From Sedimentitalea arenosa (GTDB taxonomy: Bacteria; Pseudomonadota; Alphaproteobacteria; Rhodobacterales; Rhodobacteraceae): DNA of 64,000 nt. The stretch spans positions 1 to 64,000 of the forward strand of contig NZ_JAELVR010000009.1 of the NCBI RefSeq assembly GCF_016428585.1, in the 5' to 3' direction. A program made the position numbers and the translations under genes. The notes beneath the pieces are model-generated. The model was not told where the DNA came from. It searched no databases and worked only from the letters and a program-made list of their open reading frames with translations. This document shows positions 26,165 through 35,388 of the stretch, in pieces. The number at the start of each line of letters is the position of its first letter. The first letter of the stretch is position 1.

Positions 26165-26779
26165 TTATTCGAAGAGCCGTCGTTGCGGCACGATGATGAC
26201 GTCGCCTTCTCTCAGAACCGGAGTGCTGATGCTGGACTTGCCGTCGATGATATCCTTGACGTTGAAGGTATAGATCTGCTGGCGTCCGCTCCCGTCCGCG
26301 CGTCGCAGCTGGAGTCGCTTGGTCGCTCCGAACCGCGTGACGCCGCCGCCTTGCGCAAGCGCCTGCAGGAAGGTGGTGCCGCGCTTGATCTCCATCGCGC
26401 CAGGATTGACGACCTCGCCCAGCATGTAGATGGTCAGCCCGTTCCCAGTGGATCCAGCAGCCGGTGACCGCGGCGTCGCAAGCTGCGCCAGCGACACGAA
26501 CACGGTCGGGTCGGCGGCGAAGTTCGGGCGAAGCTGTTGCACGAGATCCGCTCGGACTTCATCAATGCTGCGCCCACTCACCCGGATGGTGCCGACCAAC
26601 GGCACGGCAACGCGCCCGTCCGGCAGGACGAGGGTTTCCCGGTTGATGCTGGGGTCTTCCAGCACTTCGATCCGAACGACGTCGCCCGGCTTGATCTTGT
26701 AGCTGTCCTGCGCGGTCAGTTGGGAGGCCAGCACCGGCAGGAGGAGTAGAGTGGTGAGGACTGTCAGAAATCGTTTCAT
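26165..26779 (-). CDS. Polysaccharide export protein (Wza-like, Poly_export and SLBB)
   Basis: A 204-residue protein with a signal peptide (hydrophobic about residues 5-22). A polysaccharide-export domain (YKIKPGDVVRIEVLEDPSIN, VLPDGRVAVPLVGTIRVSGR) and one SLBB domain (YMLGEVVNPGAMEIKRGTTF, ending VLREGDVIIVPQR) follow. It is much shorter than Wza of E. coli and no lipobox cysteine is visible, matching the short export proteins of exosortase-type loci. It should form the outer-membrane part of the export channel with the barrel protein and the Wzz-like protein nearby. Confidence 0.85.
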   Translation of the reverse strand: MKRFLTVLTTLLLLPVLASQLTAQDSYKIKPGDVVRIEVLEDPSINRETLVLPDGRVAVPLVGTIRVSGRSIDEVRADLVQQLRPNFAADPTVFVSLAQLATPRSPAAGSTGNGLTIYMLGEVVNPGAMEIKRGTTFLQALAQGGGVTRFGATKRLQLRRADGSGRQQIYTFNVKDIIDGKSSISTPVLREGDVIIVPQRRLFE

Positions 26780-27076
26780 TCCGGGCTTTCTCTGGTTTAG
26801 TTCGATGCAGTTCGCCCCGATCGAAGGTTAGAGACTTTTGAGGGGCCGAGAAAGCGTTTTCAAGCTGTCGCAGCACGCCCGCGGCAAGAGAGCACCGGTC
26901 AGTGCCGATCCTGCAACAGATGATCCAATCCTTGAGGCGGCAGTGTTTCGCCTATTCGATGTGCAAAGCTGGTGAATCCTCGCCCATTGGTCGTATCGGG
27001 AAACAAGGCCGCTTTACAATCAAGGGTAGAGTTCTACAGTCGAAGAAACACCAAGAGGCATGATGGGAGCCTACCT
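26780..27076. other. Non-coding gap upstream of the Wza-like gene, with a LacI-like dyad
   Basis: No convincing gene is seen. At 26850-26861 the sequence GAAAGCGTTTTC fits the GAAA-N-CG-N-TTTC form of LacI-type operators, about 70 bases upstream of the Wza-like start, where it could repress the export genes. This is a single short match and may be chance. Confidence 0.3.
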
Positions 27077-27271
27077 GTGATCATCGCGTTCCTTCTTCTC
27101 GGATCTGTACCCGGACTGGCAGTCGGATCTTTCTCGATGGTTTCGGGCAACACGTTCCTCATGTCGCTGGCGGCTTACAGCTTGACCGGAACGCTGACGG
27201 TGTTGTGCTGTATGGGCTTCTACGCTTTGACGGGGCAATGTGGAGCGCAAGTGCCAGCGCAGCGCGGCTAA
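27077..27271 (+). CDS. Possible small two-helix membrane protein
   Basis: A 64-residue open frame starting at a GTG with GGGAG eight bases upstream. It encodes two hydrophobic helices (IIAFLLLGSVPGLAVGSFSM and FLMSLAAYSLTGTLTVLCCM) and a short polar tail. The same frame is open upstream to 26972, but that part is not membrane-like. No family is recognised. It is the only plus-strand gene in an otherwise minus-strand run, which lowers confidence, but the helical pattern is not what a shadow frame usually gives. Confidence 0.45.
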   Translation: MIIAFLLLGSVPGLAVGSFSMVSGNTFLMSLAAYSLTGTLTVLCCMGFYALTGQCGAQVPAQRG

Positions 27272-27525
27272 CGCCTGCAGAGATCGCGTCGTTTCCGGCC
27301 AGTCAGGGTCACGGAAGCCGATTAAATTTCTTTTGGTTTGATCTGGGTGGCTCGGGTTCGGCCGGATTTCCCTATTGGCCTCCAGCAGATTCGCGAAGAA
27401 GGTGGCGTGTCGCTTTCAGGCTACTCCAACGCAACCCGTTTTTGGGGGCTGCCAGATAAGACCACTTTACATGGTCCCAGCATCGCTTCGCGCAATGCGC
27501 CGGTGCGACGCGGTTTTGCCTGAGT

Positions 27526-28371
27526 TCAGTAGTACTCGTTCTCGTATCCATGCGCGCCAGTGGTGTAACGGCACCTGTTGAGAATGATCCCCATGACGTT
27601 CGTCAGTTCGGACAGTTGTCGCTCGGCGACATCGATCTGTTCCATGGGGGTCTTTTCCGCGACGACGACGAGAAGCGCGCAGTCGACCGAGCGTAGGAAG
27701 CCATGACTGTCGTCGTTCGCCATGAGGGGTGGCATGTCAAACAGCATGAGATCCGGTTGGTAGTCCTTCTCGATCTCTTGGAGAACCGCACCCGCCTGCT
27801 GGCTTTGCAACACCTCCGAGGGTTTGTGCGAGGACTTACTGTTCAACCCGAAGGCCACGTTTCCGTGAAAGTTCAGTGCCACATCTGAAAAGTCGACGTC
27901 GCGACGCAACACGTCCGCCATTCCCTTGTCCAGATCTTGTCCGAGAACCTTACCCAGGCCCATGCGGCGCAGGTCGAAATCCATTACGATCGTGCGCAGC
28001 TCGTCCATGCGGCTGAAGCTGAAACCGAGATTCGCGGCGATCGTCGACTTCCCGCACCCGCTGCGGGGCGATACAAGCGCCACGCGGCGCCAACCTTTCT
28101 TCATCGTCTGATGCAGAATCTTCGTGCGCAGCATGTCGAAGGGAATGGCCATCTCGCCACTCGAATGCGCCACGAGGCGATTGTGCACGATCGATTTGGA
28201 ATCGATTTTAAGTTCAGGCAGCGCGGTCCATTTATCCTTCAGCCTGACATCCGCCTTCGCACCGCTGACGGCCGGGCGGCGCCCTTCCGGCACCTGGGCC
28301 AATCCGGACGCCTCTCGCATTTCGCGTTGGGACCGGGCCTTTCTGATTGCCTCCTGCAGACGGTCTGTCAC
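27526..28371 (-). CDS. Polysaccharide biosynthesis tyrosine-kinase-like ATPase (CpsD/CapB family)
   Basis: A 281-residue cytoplasmic ATPase. Walker A is SPRSGCGKST, Walker A' is IVMDFDLRRMG, and a B-like segment is DLMLFDMPPLM. The C-terminus is tyrosine-rich (YENEYY), matching the autophosphorylated cluster of bacterial tyrosine kinases. In such systems the kinase works with a separate Wzz-type membrane activator, here the next gene upstream, to set polymer length and rate. The start is a GTG at 28371 with AGGA before it. Confidence 0.85.
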   Translation of the reverse strand: MTDRLQEAIRKARSQREMREASGLAQVPEGRRPAVSGAKADVRLKDKWTALPELKIDSKSIVHNRLVAHSSGEMAIPFDMLRTKILHQTMKKGWRRVALVSPRSGCGKSTIAANLGFSFSRMDELRTIVMDFDLRRMGLGKVLGQDLDKGMADVLRRDVDFSDVALNFHGNVAFGLNSKSSHKPSEVLQSQQAGAVLQEIEKDYQPDLMLFDMPPLMANDDSHGFLRSVDCALLVVVAEKTPMEQIDVAERQLSELTNVMGIILNRCRYTTGAHGYENEYY

Positions 28372-28408
28372 GATGTCCTCGTAGCGTTGGAATGGGGGAA
28401 AGTCGCGT

Positions 28409-29944
28409 TTACCATCTGACGCCCAACTTGTTCATCACGCGATCCGCAATCAGATCGAGCGGTTGATAATAGGTATGCACGGCGAAGACGACGAGCGGGA
28501 TTCCGACCAGGATGATCAGAATGATCCCGAGCTTGATGCTGCGCTGAACGATCAGTTCGCGCCGCGTCCGCACATAGGGAAGGGTGGCGATCGGCCAGAC
28601 TTCCAGTTTCCGGATCAAATCCTCGGGACGCCGCGGCGCGCTGTTGAGAAACACCATGGCGCCCACAAGGGCCATACCCATCGCGATTCCCAGCGCCGTG
28701 CCGCCGGCCGCGATCTTCATCCGGTTGGGCTTGGTCGGTTCGCTCGGAACGGCGGGTTGTTCGATCACGGAGATGCGTTCACCGCGCGACAGAAGCTCGA
28801 TCCGCTCGCCGGTATCCGCATCGGCCAGCCGCTGTACCGCGGGATTGTACTGGTTGAGTGTGTTCTCGTAGTCCCGCTCCAGGTCCTCGAGGATCACTGC
28901 GTTGTTCGCGGTCTTGTCGATGGTCTCCTGCAGGCGATCGATCTCCTGCTGCAGGGATTGCTCCTGCCTCTCCAGAAGCGCCAGTCTCGTCTCGATGTTG
29001 CCGAGCTGGATCTGGAAGCCGGCGTTGGCTGTACCTCTGCCATCCTGGCTGTCTGTGTTTTCCTCGCTGCTCGCGGCAATCGTCCGCAACTGTTCGACGC
29101 GGCCCTTCAGCAGTTTGACGCGCGGATTGGTCTCCGAGTAGATCAGCAGCGCATTCTCGAGCTCGGCCTCGGCCTCGACCAGGCGTTTCTGGTCGTCGGT
29201 GAGGGTGACCGTGCCATCGGATCCGCCGAATTCGTTGAACATCGTGATCAGCTGCTCGCGCTGGGACTGGAGCGTGAAGATCTCGCGCCCGATCTCTTCC
29301 AGCCGCTGCTCGCGTTGCGCCTTCTGTTGCTGGCGGAACATCAGCGTGTCCGGAAGCGCCCCGGCGTTGGCATTCTTGAACTCGAGGATCCGGTCCGCCT
29401 GCGTTTCCAGCTGCGTCTTGAGCCGCGACACCTCCTGTTCGAAGAAATCCAGTGTCTGGCCAGCACGGGCGCGGCGGAAATTTGCGTCGTCCGCCTGGAT
29501 CAGGGTCAGGTATTCGTTCAGCACCCCGGCCGCCAGCCGCGGCGTGCGTGCTTCGAAACTGATCGTCATAATGCTGGCTTCGTTCGCACGGTTGGTCTTG
29601 GACACGCGGGTCCGCGCGCGCATCGCATCGACGATCTGGTCGGCACTCATGTCTCTCTGGCCCTCCAGAACGTCGAGTCGTCGGGCGATGTCCAGAAGGT
29701 TCGCACGGGTCAGAAGGCGTTGCTCGATGATCTGGAGCCGCTGAGGGCCGGGCATCCTGACGGTGCTGGGAGCCAGCGCGTCGGGGATCTGCGGTGCCTC
29801 GACGATCAGGACCATGCGTGATTCGTATGCGGGCGGCAGCGTGAAAGCCACGAAGATCGCGACGGTTGCGACACTTGCCGCTACGATCAGGAAAGCCGGC
29901 AAACGTCTGATAAACAGCGAGAAATAATACCCGATCGAGGACAT
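28409..29944 (-). CDS. Wzz/GNVR-type chain-length determinant, polysaccharide co-polymerase
   Basis: A 511-residue inner-membrane protein. The first transmembrane helix is about residues 14-36 and a large periplasmic region rich in coiled coil follows (for example RILEFKNANAGALPDTLMFR). The proline-rich VPSEPTKPNR precedes the second helix (about 415-440), and another hydrophobic segment lies near 475-495. The order matches Wzz proteins that pair with CpsD-type kinases. It begins immediately after the stop of the ATPase gene (TAGATG) and lies 37 bases before the kinase. Confidence 0.85.
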   Translation of the reverse strand: MSSIGYYFSLFIRRLPAFLIVAASVATVAIFVAFTLPPAYESRMVLIVEAPQIPDALAPSTVRMPGPQRLQIIEQRLLTRANLLDIARRLDVLEGQRDMSADQIVDAMRARTRVSKTNRANEASIMTISFEARTPRLAAGVLNEYLTLIQADDANFRRARAGQTLDFFEQEVSRLKTQLETQADRILEFKNANAGALPDTLMFRQQQKAQREQRLEEIGREIFTLQSQREQLITMFNEFGGSDGTVTLTDDQKRLVEAEAELENALLIYSETNPRVKLLKGRVEQLRTIAASSEENTDSQDGRGTANAGFQIQLGNIETRLALLERQEQSLQQEIDRLQETIDKTANNAVILEDLERDYENTLNQYNPAVQRLADADTGERIELLSRGERISVIEQPAVPSEPTKPNRMKIAAGGTALGIAMGMALVGAMVFLNSAPRRPEDLIRKLEVWPIATLPYVRTRRELIVQRSIKLGIILIILVGIPLVVFAVHTYYQPLDLIADRVMNKLGVRW

Positions 29945-30802
29945 CTAGGCCTGCGCCTCCCTTTCCACAGCCCGCTGGCAGAAGAATACCCCGTCATCCA
30001 CGACGGATTGAACCATGCAGGATGTCACGGTCCTGCCAGTTTCTTCGGTCCAGGAATAGAGCAACGCGAAGTCACACAGCTGGTTGATCAGCCGCGGTAC
30101 ACCGCCGGTGATGTCGTGAACCAACAGGCAGGCATCCGGCGTGAATTCCTTGCCCGAACCGCCTGCCGCTTTCAGCCGATGCTCGATGTATTTCATCGTC
30201 AGGTCGGGGGTCATGCGGTTGAGATGGAAGCTGGCCGACACACGTTGCGCGAGCTGGTTCATGCTGGGATGGCGCACCATGTCCCGAAGCTCGGGCTGAC
30301 CGACCAGAATGAGCTGTACCAGCTCGTCCTTGTTCGAGTTGATGTTGGTGAGCATACGCAGCTCTTCCAGTCCTTCACGCGAGATGTTCTGCGCTTCGTC
30401 AAAGACCAGGACGACCCGTTTGCCCTGGGCGTATTGGTCGATCAGAAAATCCTGCAATCTCTGGAAGTTTTGCACATAGGTCGCGTCCGTTTCAAAGGGC
30501 ACATCGAGCGCGTTCAGGACCCATTGCAGCAATTCGCCGCGGTTGCCCTGGGCGTTCGACACCAGCCCGACGATCACGTCGTCCTCGAGCTGCGACAGCA
30601 GGTTATGAAGGAGCGTCGTCTTGCCGGTCCCGATCTCGCCGGTCAGCAGGGTGATCGGCGCGCGCGACAGGACTCCGAACTCAAGCACCGAGTAGGCGCG
30701 ACGGTGCTGCGGAGACCAGAACAGGAATTCGGGATCGGGTACGAGCGTGAACGGTCGATCACGAAGACCGAAATAGTCCTGATAGAACGAAGACTGCTTC
30801 AT
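29945..30802 (-). CDS. ExeA-type AAA ATPase associated with exopolysaccharide (PrsK/XrtA-associated type)
   Basis: A 285-residue AAA ATPase with Walker A LLTGEIGTGKTTLLHNLL and Walker B VVLVFDEAQNIS. The N-terminus YQDYFGLRDRPFTLVPDPEF is typical of the ExeA/general secretion ATPase group found in exosortase (PEP-CTERM) polysaccharide loci. The ATG at 30802 (MKQSSFYQDYFGL) is preferred over an extension to 30904, which enters the AT-rich promoter gap. It is first in the minus-strand run that continues with the Wzz-like and kinase genes. Confidence 0.82.
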   Translation of the reverse strand: MKQSSFYQDYFGLRDRPFTLVPDPEFLFWSPQHRRAYSVLEFGVLSRAPITLLTGEIGTGKTTLLHNLLSQLEDDVIVGLVSNAQGNRGELLQWVLNALDVPFETDATYVQNFQRLQDFLIDQYAQGKRVVLVFDEAQNISREGLEELRMLTNINSNKDELVQLILVGQPELRDMVRHPSMNQLAQRVSASFHLNRMTPDLTMKYIEHRLKAAGGSGKEFTPDACLLVHDITGGVPRLINQLCDFALLYSWTEETGRTVTSCMVQSVVDDGVFFCQRAVEREAQA

Positions 30803-31291
30803 GGGTCGACAACTACTCAAACACTGGTTGACAATCATATAATGGCACAGATGCGGATTTTCACCGCCGACTTGTCGAGCGCACCGGGTCAGACAAGCCG
30901 GCACAACACCAAGCAGCTAGCAGTATGTGCGCAGAATCGCAACACGGCAGCGATTCCTGGCGATCGCTCGATGACTGGGTTGGGCGACGGGCAATGCGGC
31001 GTCGAGCAACCTATGCGGGAACGGCTGGGTGAGCCCTCACCCCTAAACGGTCGCGCGCTTTCATTGTCCGTGTGGAGGACGTGCCAGTGGAGTCACGCCG
31101 CAGCGTCATATTCCATTGAATATATAATATTTTCAATAGCTTGAAAATTTACCACAACATGCGAAAGACAAGAAAAGAGTTGTTTGTCTCAAATTTTTCG
31201 GTAATTATCCGGGTTACGGGGTAGAGGTTAGGCGGCTGTTTGATGCCGCCACGTGTGACGAATTTGTGTTTGCTGTGTGAGTGAGTGGAAG
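30803..31291. promoter_or_regulatory. Long AT-rich divergent promoter region with two dyads
   Basis: No gene is seen in these 489 bases between the divergent ATPase and sugar transferase genes. At 31115-31137 lies a 23-base near-perfect palindrome with arms ATTGAA and TTCAAT (20 of 23 positions symmetric). At 31166-31189 a second dyad has arms AGACAA and TTGTCT. The region around 31110-31200 is far more AT-rich than its neighbours. These are good candidates for operators or a bendable promoter controlling both halves of the exopolysaccharide locus. The binding protein is unknown. Confidence 0.5.
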
Positions 31292-31981
31292 ATGACTTTA
31301 CAGATTAATGATCCGACCCGGCTACAGGCCGTGTCAATTTCAGACGTTGTTCAGACTGCCAGGGCGCGAAAGCCTGAGTTCTACGCGGGATACGGAAAGC
31401 GTTTGATGGACCTGTCCATCATCCTACTGACCGCTCCCATCACGGTGCCTTTGCTACTATTGACGGCTCTGATCGTGGCTCTTGACGGCCACAACCCCCT
31501 TTACGTCCAGAAGCGTGTCGGTCGCGGCGGTCGCATCTTCAAGATGTGGAAGTTCCGTAGCATGGTTCCCAATGCCGACCATATCCTGGAAGCCCACCTG
31601 CAGGCGCATCCTGAAGCCCGCGAAGAGTGGAACCACAGCCAGAAACTGCGCAACGATCCCAGGGTGACTCGTTTCGGCGCCCTGATCCGCAAGTGTTCGC
31701 TCGACGAACTGCCGCAGATAATCAATGTCCTGCGCGGCGACATGTCCCTGATCGGACCTCGCCCGATGATGGTTGGACAGACAAATCTGTACCCCGGCCA
31801 ATGCTACTACTGGATGCGCCCCGGAATTTCCGGACTGTGGCAAGTCACCGACCGGAACGACACCGCCTTCACGGCGCGTGCCCAGTACGATGACAAATAC
31901 TTTCACAATCTGTCGTTTACCAATGACTGCTCGATCATTGCCAAAACCTTTGTTGTCGTGCTTCTTGGTACAGGATACTGA
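31292..31981 (+). CDS. Polyprenyl-phosphate sugar-1-phosphate transferase (initiating glycosyltransferase)
   Basis: A 229-residue monotopic enzyme of the bacterial sugar transferase family, which puts the first sugar-phosphate on undecaprenyl phosphate. A hydrophobic segment at about residues 38-60 is followed by the family motifs KRVGRGGRIFKMWKFRSM and LDELPQIINVLRGDMSLIGP. The long N-terminal membrane domain of WbaP types is missing, as in PssY/PglC-like forms. The ATG at 31292 follows GGAAG; a GTG at 31277 is also in frame. It is divergent from the export genes and precedes the TPR lipoprotein. Confidence 0.88.
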   Translation: MTLQINDPTRLQAVSISDVVQTARARKPEFYAGYGKRLMDLSIILLTAPITVPLLLLTALIVALDGHNPLYVQKRVGRGGRIFKMWKFRSMVPNADHILEAHLQAHPEAREEWNHSQKLRNDPRVTRFGALIRKCSLDELPQIINVLRGDMSLIGPRPMMVGQTNLYPGQCYYWMRPGISGLWQVTDRNDTAFTARAQYDDKYFHNLSFTNDCSIIAKTFVVVLLGTGY

Positions 31982-32032
31982 CACCTTGTGACGCGCGCGT
32001 CGCAGGGCAATGGCAGAGTGAAGGATTTCGTT

Positions 32033-34498
32033 ATGAACCGATTGCAATCGCGGCTCAGTCGCGCTGGTGTCGTTTTTGCCCTTGTTGCAACCATGGGCAT
32101 CACGTCCGCCTGCGATACGGCCGAAGAACGTGCGGAAGAGCACTATCAGGCGGGTCTGGAACTCCTTGAGCAAGGCGATGTGAACCGTGCTCTTGTCGAA
32201 TTCCGGAACGTCTTCCAATTGAATGGCAAGCATGAAGGCGCACGGCTCGCCTATGCCCGGGTGCAACGTGAACGCGGATTGAATCAGGAAGCCTATGGCC
32301 AATACCTGCGGTTGGTCGAACAATACCCCGACAACCTGGAAGGCCGCCGCGCTCTCTCTGAAATGGCTGTCGCAGCGCGCAACTGGCAGGAAGCCGAGCG
32401 TCACGTGACCAAGGCGATCACGCTGGATCCGAACGACGTACGAATCCAGTCGATAGACAACTCCGTGAAGTATTTCCACGCGCTGCGCGACGAAGACCCG
32501 AACGCACAGGAAGCCGCGATCATCAAGGCGCAAGCTCTCGTCGAACAGGACGAGAGCCTAACAAGCGCGAGAGAGATCGTTCTCGATGACCTGCTGCGCA
32601 AGCAGGACTGGTATGCCGCGCTCGACGTGATCGAAGAGGGTCTGGCCGTCGAGCCGGACAATTTTGATCTCTACCGGATTCGGCTCGGGATCATGCAGCA
32701 GATCGGCGACCTCGACGGCATCGAGACCCAGTTGCTCGATCTGATGGACCGGTTCCCCGAAAGACGGACCACCTTCAAGCAGACTCTGGTTCGGTTCTAC
32801 GTATCGCAGGGCAATATCGATGGTGCACAGGAATTCCTGCGCGACCAAGCCACGCGCGAAGGTGCCACGATCGAGGACAAGGCGCTTCTGGTCGGTTTCA
32901 TCGAACAGGTCCGCGGCAAAGAAGCAGCCCTGGACGAGGTGGAGCGTCTGATCGTCGAAGGCGGAGAAGGGCTTGCCCAGTTCCGCGCGATGCGCGCCAA
33001 GCTGAACTTCGAGATGGGCGAGACAGAAGCGGCCATCGCCGAGATGGAAGCGATTACCGAAGGTGCCGAACGCAACGAAGAGACCCGCGGTTTCGAGGTC
33101 GACCTGGCGCGGATGCTGTTCCGCGAGAACAACGCCGTCGGTGCCCGTGCGCTCATCGAAACCGTGCTGTCCGAGGATCCGTCGCAGCCTGACGCGGTCA
33201 AGCTCAAGGCGAACTGGCTCATCGACGATGATGCGACCGGCGATGCCATCGTCATGCTGCGTGAGGCGCTCAACCAGAACCCCGAAGATCCCGACCTGAT
33301 GTCGCTGATGGCCAAGGCCTATGAACGCGAAGGCAACCAAGACCTGCGCGAGGAGATGCTGTCGCTGGCCGTGCAGGCGTCGGGAAAGGCCCCGGCTGAA
33401 TCGATCCGGTATGCCTCGAGCCTCGCCGCGGACGAAAAGCTGGTCGCTGCCGAGGGCGTTCTGATCGACTCCCTGCGGGTCAACCCGCAGAATATCCAGA
33501 TCCTGACCGGGCTTGGGAACCTCTATGTGCAGATGGAGGATTGGGGCCGCGCCGAAGACGTGGTCGACTCGCTCGAAGGTATCGGCAACCCCGAAGCCAC
33601 GGCGCAGGCCACAGCTTTGACCGCTCGAATCCTGACGGGCCAGGATCGAGGTGAGGATCTGACCGCCATGCTCGAAGGCATGACAGACGATCCGAACATG
33701 GGACGCAACGCGGAAATTGCCTTGCTCCGCTCGAGGCTTGCGAATGACGGGCCCGAGGCGGCGAACGAATATCTGCAGGAACTTCTTGAAAAGGATCCGG
33801 ACGACCCCGCCCTGCGCTTCATCGAGGCCGGTTTCCTTGCAGGCTTCAACAAACCCGACGAGGCCGAGGCGGTGTTCCGCAGTCTTCTGGAGGAAGATCC
33901 GAACCGCGCCAACGTCTGGATCGCGCTGTACCGCATGAAGGTCCAGATGCGCGACAGTGAAGGCGCGTCGCAGGTTCTCGACGAGGCGCTGACCGCGTTG
34001 CCGGATAACGGCAACCTGCTGTGGGCCAAGGCTGGGGTGCTGGAACGTCAAGGCGACATCGAAGGCGCCATTGCGATCTACGAAGACATGTACGAGCGCA
34101 ATTCGAACTCGCTGATCGTGGCGAACAACCTCGCGAGCCTGCTGGCGACGCATCGCACGGATACAGAAAGCTTGCAGCGCGCCTATACGGTCGCCCGACG
34201 TCTGCGCGAAAGCGACGTCCCGGCGTTCCAGGACACGTTCGGCTGGATCAGTTTCCGTCGCGGCGATCATGAAACCGCGCTCGACTACCTGAACGCTGCC
34301 GCGACCGGTTTGCCCAATGACGTGACGGTTCAGTATCATTATGCCGTCAACCTGGCCGCGCTGGCGCGTAATCAGGATGCGTTGGAACAGTTCAAGAAGG
34401 TTTCGGAAATGATCGATCCGGTCAATCCTCCGCCCTTTGCCGACGACGTCGCATCGGAAATCGCGCGGCTTAGCGGCGGTCCCGCATCTCAGGACTGA
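32033..34498 (+). CDS. Large TPR lipoprotein of the exopolysaccharide locus (PrsT-like)
   Basis: An 821-residue protein with a lipoprotein signal (ITSAC, acylated Cys27) and then about twenty tetratricopeptide-like repeats, for example HYQAGLELLEQGDVNRALVE near the start and AGVLERQGDIEGAIAIYEDM near the end. Aspartate follows the acylated cysteine, a residue that in E. coli favours retention in the inner membrane. Long TPR proteins of this type accompany exosortase/PEP-CTERM polysaccharide genes and may scaffold synthase and exporter. AAGGA precedes the ATG. Terminated by the hairpin at 34537. Confidence 0.8.
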   Translation: MNRLQSRLSRAGVVFALVATMGITSACDTAEERAEEHYQAGLELLEQGDVNRALVEFRNVFQLNGKHEGARLAYARVQRERGLNQEAYGQYLRLVEQYPDNLEGRRALSEMAVAARNWQEAERHVTKAITLDPNDVRIQSIDNSVKYFHALRDEDPNAQEAAIIKAQALVEQDESLTSAREIVLDDLLRKQDWYAALDVIEEGLAVEPDNFDLYRIRLGIMQQIGDLDGIETQLLDLMDRFPERRTTFKQTLVRFYVSQGNIDGAQEFLRDQATREGATIEDKALLVGFIEQVRGKEAALDEVERLIVEGGEGLAQFRAMRAKLNFEMGETEAAIAEMEAITEGAERNEETRGFEVDLARMLFRENNAVGARALIETVLSEDPSQPDAVKLKANWLIDDDATGDAIVMLREALNQNPEDPDLMSLMAKAYEREGNQDLREEMLSLAVQASGKAPAESIRYASSLAADEKLVAAEGVLIDSLRVNPQNIQILTGLGNLYVQMEDWGRAEDVVDSLEGIGNPEATAQATALTARILTGQDRGEDLTAMLEGMTDDPNMGRNAEIALLRSRLANDGPEAANEYLQELLEKDPDDPALRFIEAGFLAGFNKPDEAEAVFRSLLEEDPNRANVWIALYRMKVQMRDSEGASQVLDEALTALPDNGNLLWAKAGVLERQGDIEGAIAIYEDMYERNSNSLIVANNLASLLATHRTDTESLQRAYTVARRLRESDVPAFQDTFGWISFRRGDHETALDYLNAAATGLPNDVTVQYHYAVNLAALARNQDALEQFKKVSEMIDPVNPPPFADDVASEIARLSGGPASQD

Positions 34499-34536
34499 CG
34501 TTCAGCGACGAACCGACGTTCATCCGAACACTGTTT

Positions 34537-34570
34537 GCCGGGCCAATTCTGTGAAGGGTTGGCCCGGTTT
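34537..34570 (+). terminator. Hairpin terminator after the TPR lipoprotein gene
   Basis: Perfect 9-base arms CCGGGCCAA (34538-34546) and TTGGCCCGG (34559-34567) with a 12-base loop are followed by TTT, 40 bases beyond the stop codon. The T-run is short but the position is right. The remaining bases to 34710 show nothing else. Confidence 0.65.
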
Positions 34571-34710
34571 CTGTGGGCCGAGGCGTCGCCGCACCGTGGT
34601 GGCCATTTGTGATCGGGTGTCGGTCGTCCGGCCCGTAGAGAGGTTCAATTCGGAAGAAGGTGTCGCCATCCCTTGTGAGCGCGTCTCTGCGCAGTGCAAG
34701 AATTGATCGC

Positions 34711-35388
34711 CTACGTGTCCGGTGGCTCGGCGCGCGGAATGATCAGCGTCGCGGCAAGCCAACCGGTCAGGAACCCGCCGAGGTGTGTCTCCCAGGCCAG
34801 TTGCCCGTCCTGCACAACCCAGAGCAGGATGTTGAGCACCACCAAGCCGATCACGTCAAGAACCAGCGCGCGGCGGCTGTAGCCCTGTTGCGAACTGAAG
34901 AACCAGTCCTGCCATTTCCACGCGCCGACCAGGCCGAACAGTGCGCCGGACGCACCGACCATCGGTTGCGCGCTGTCGCTGAGCAGTGCGAACCCAAGGC
35001 CGCCACCGATCCCCGATATGAGGTAGAGCGCGAGAAACCATGCTTGTCCGACCCGCGCCACGAGGATCCGACCGACGAAGAAAAGCACCAGCATGTTCCC
35101 CAAAAGGTGCATCAGGCTGGCATGCAAACCTTGATACGTCAGGAACATGAGCCACGGCTGAGCCGGATAGTTCGGCCGCCAGTTGTCCAGAAGGCCGGTC
35201 CAGAACGCCCCGTTCTGATAAGCGAGCGACCGCCAGCGCGTCGTTCCGATCAGACCGTGATCCGCGGCGATCAGAACGAACTCGACGGCGCAGGTCAGGA
35301 TGATGATTGCCACGACGACGGGCGCGGGCTTCCAGCCGGTGTCGGGCTGGAGGGTCGGTCGAATCGCGCTCTTGTCCTGCCCGTTCAT
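34711..35388 (-). CDS. Rhomboid-family intramembrane serine protease
   Basis: A 225-residue membrane protein with about six helices. The catalytic serine is in VGASGALFGLVGAWKW and the catalytic histidine in ETHLGGFLTGWLAA; HASLMHLLGNMLVLFF holds the His/Asn of the oxyanion region. Rhomboids cut transmembrane segments of other proteins. In exosortase-bearing organisms rhomboid-like proteases can act on C-terminal sorting signals, but no such substrate is identified here. The start at 35388 gives MNGQDKSAIRPTLQPD; the extension to 35430 is not supported. Confidence 0.85.
   Translation of the reverse strand: MNGQDKSAIRPTLQPDTGWKPAPVVVAIIILTCAVEFVLIAADHGLIGTTRWRSLAYQNGAFWTGLLDNWRPNYPAQPWLMFLTYQGLHASLMHLLGNMLVLFFVGRILVARVGQAWFLALYLISGIGGGLGFALLSDSAQPMVGASGALFGLVGAWKWQDWFFSSQQGYSRRALVLDVIGLVVLNILLWVVQDGQLAWETHLGGFLTGWLAATLIIPRAEPPDT

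Noticed and set aside
27205-27459. Small plus-strand frame of 84 codons between the small membrane protein and the kinase gene
   Set aside because: No ribosome site, no helix or motif, and it overlaps other equally weak frames.
28463-29821. A 452-codon plus-strand frame opposite the Wzz-like gene
   Set aside because: Antisense shadow; the minus-strand frame has transmembrane helices and the Wzz layout.
30829-30844. TTGACA and TATAAT at the upstream end of the exopolysaccharide gap as a promoter
   Set aside because: The two hexamers are only four bases apart, far from the 16-18 base spacing needed.
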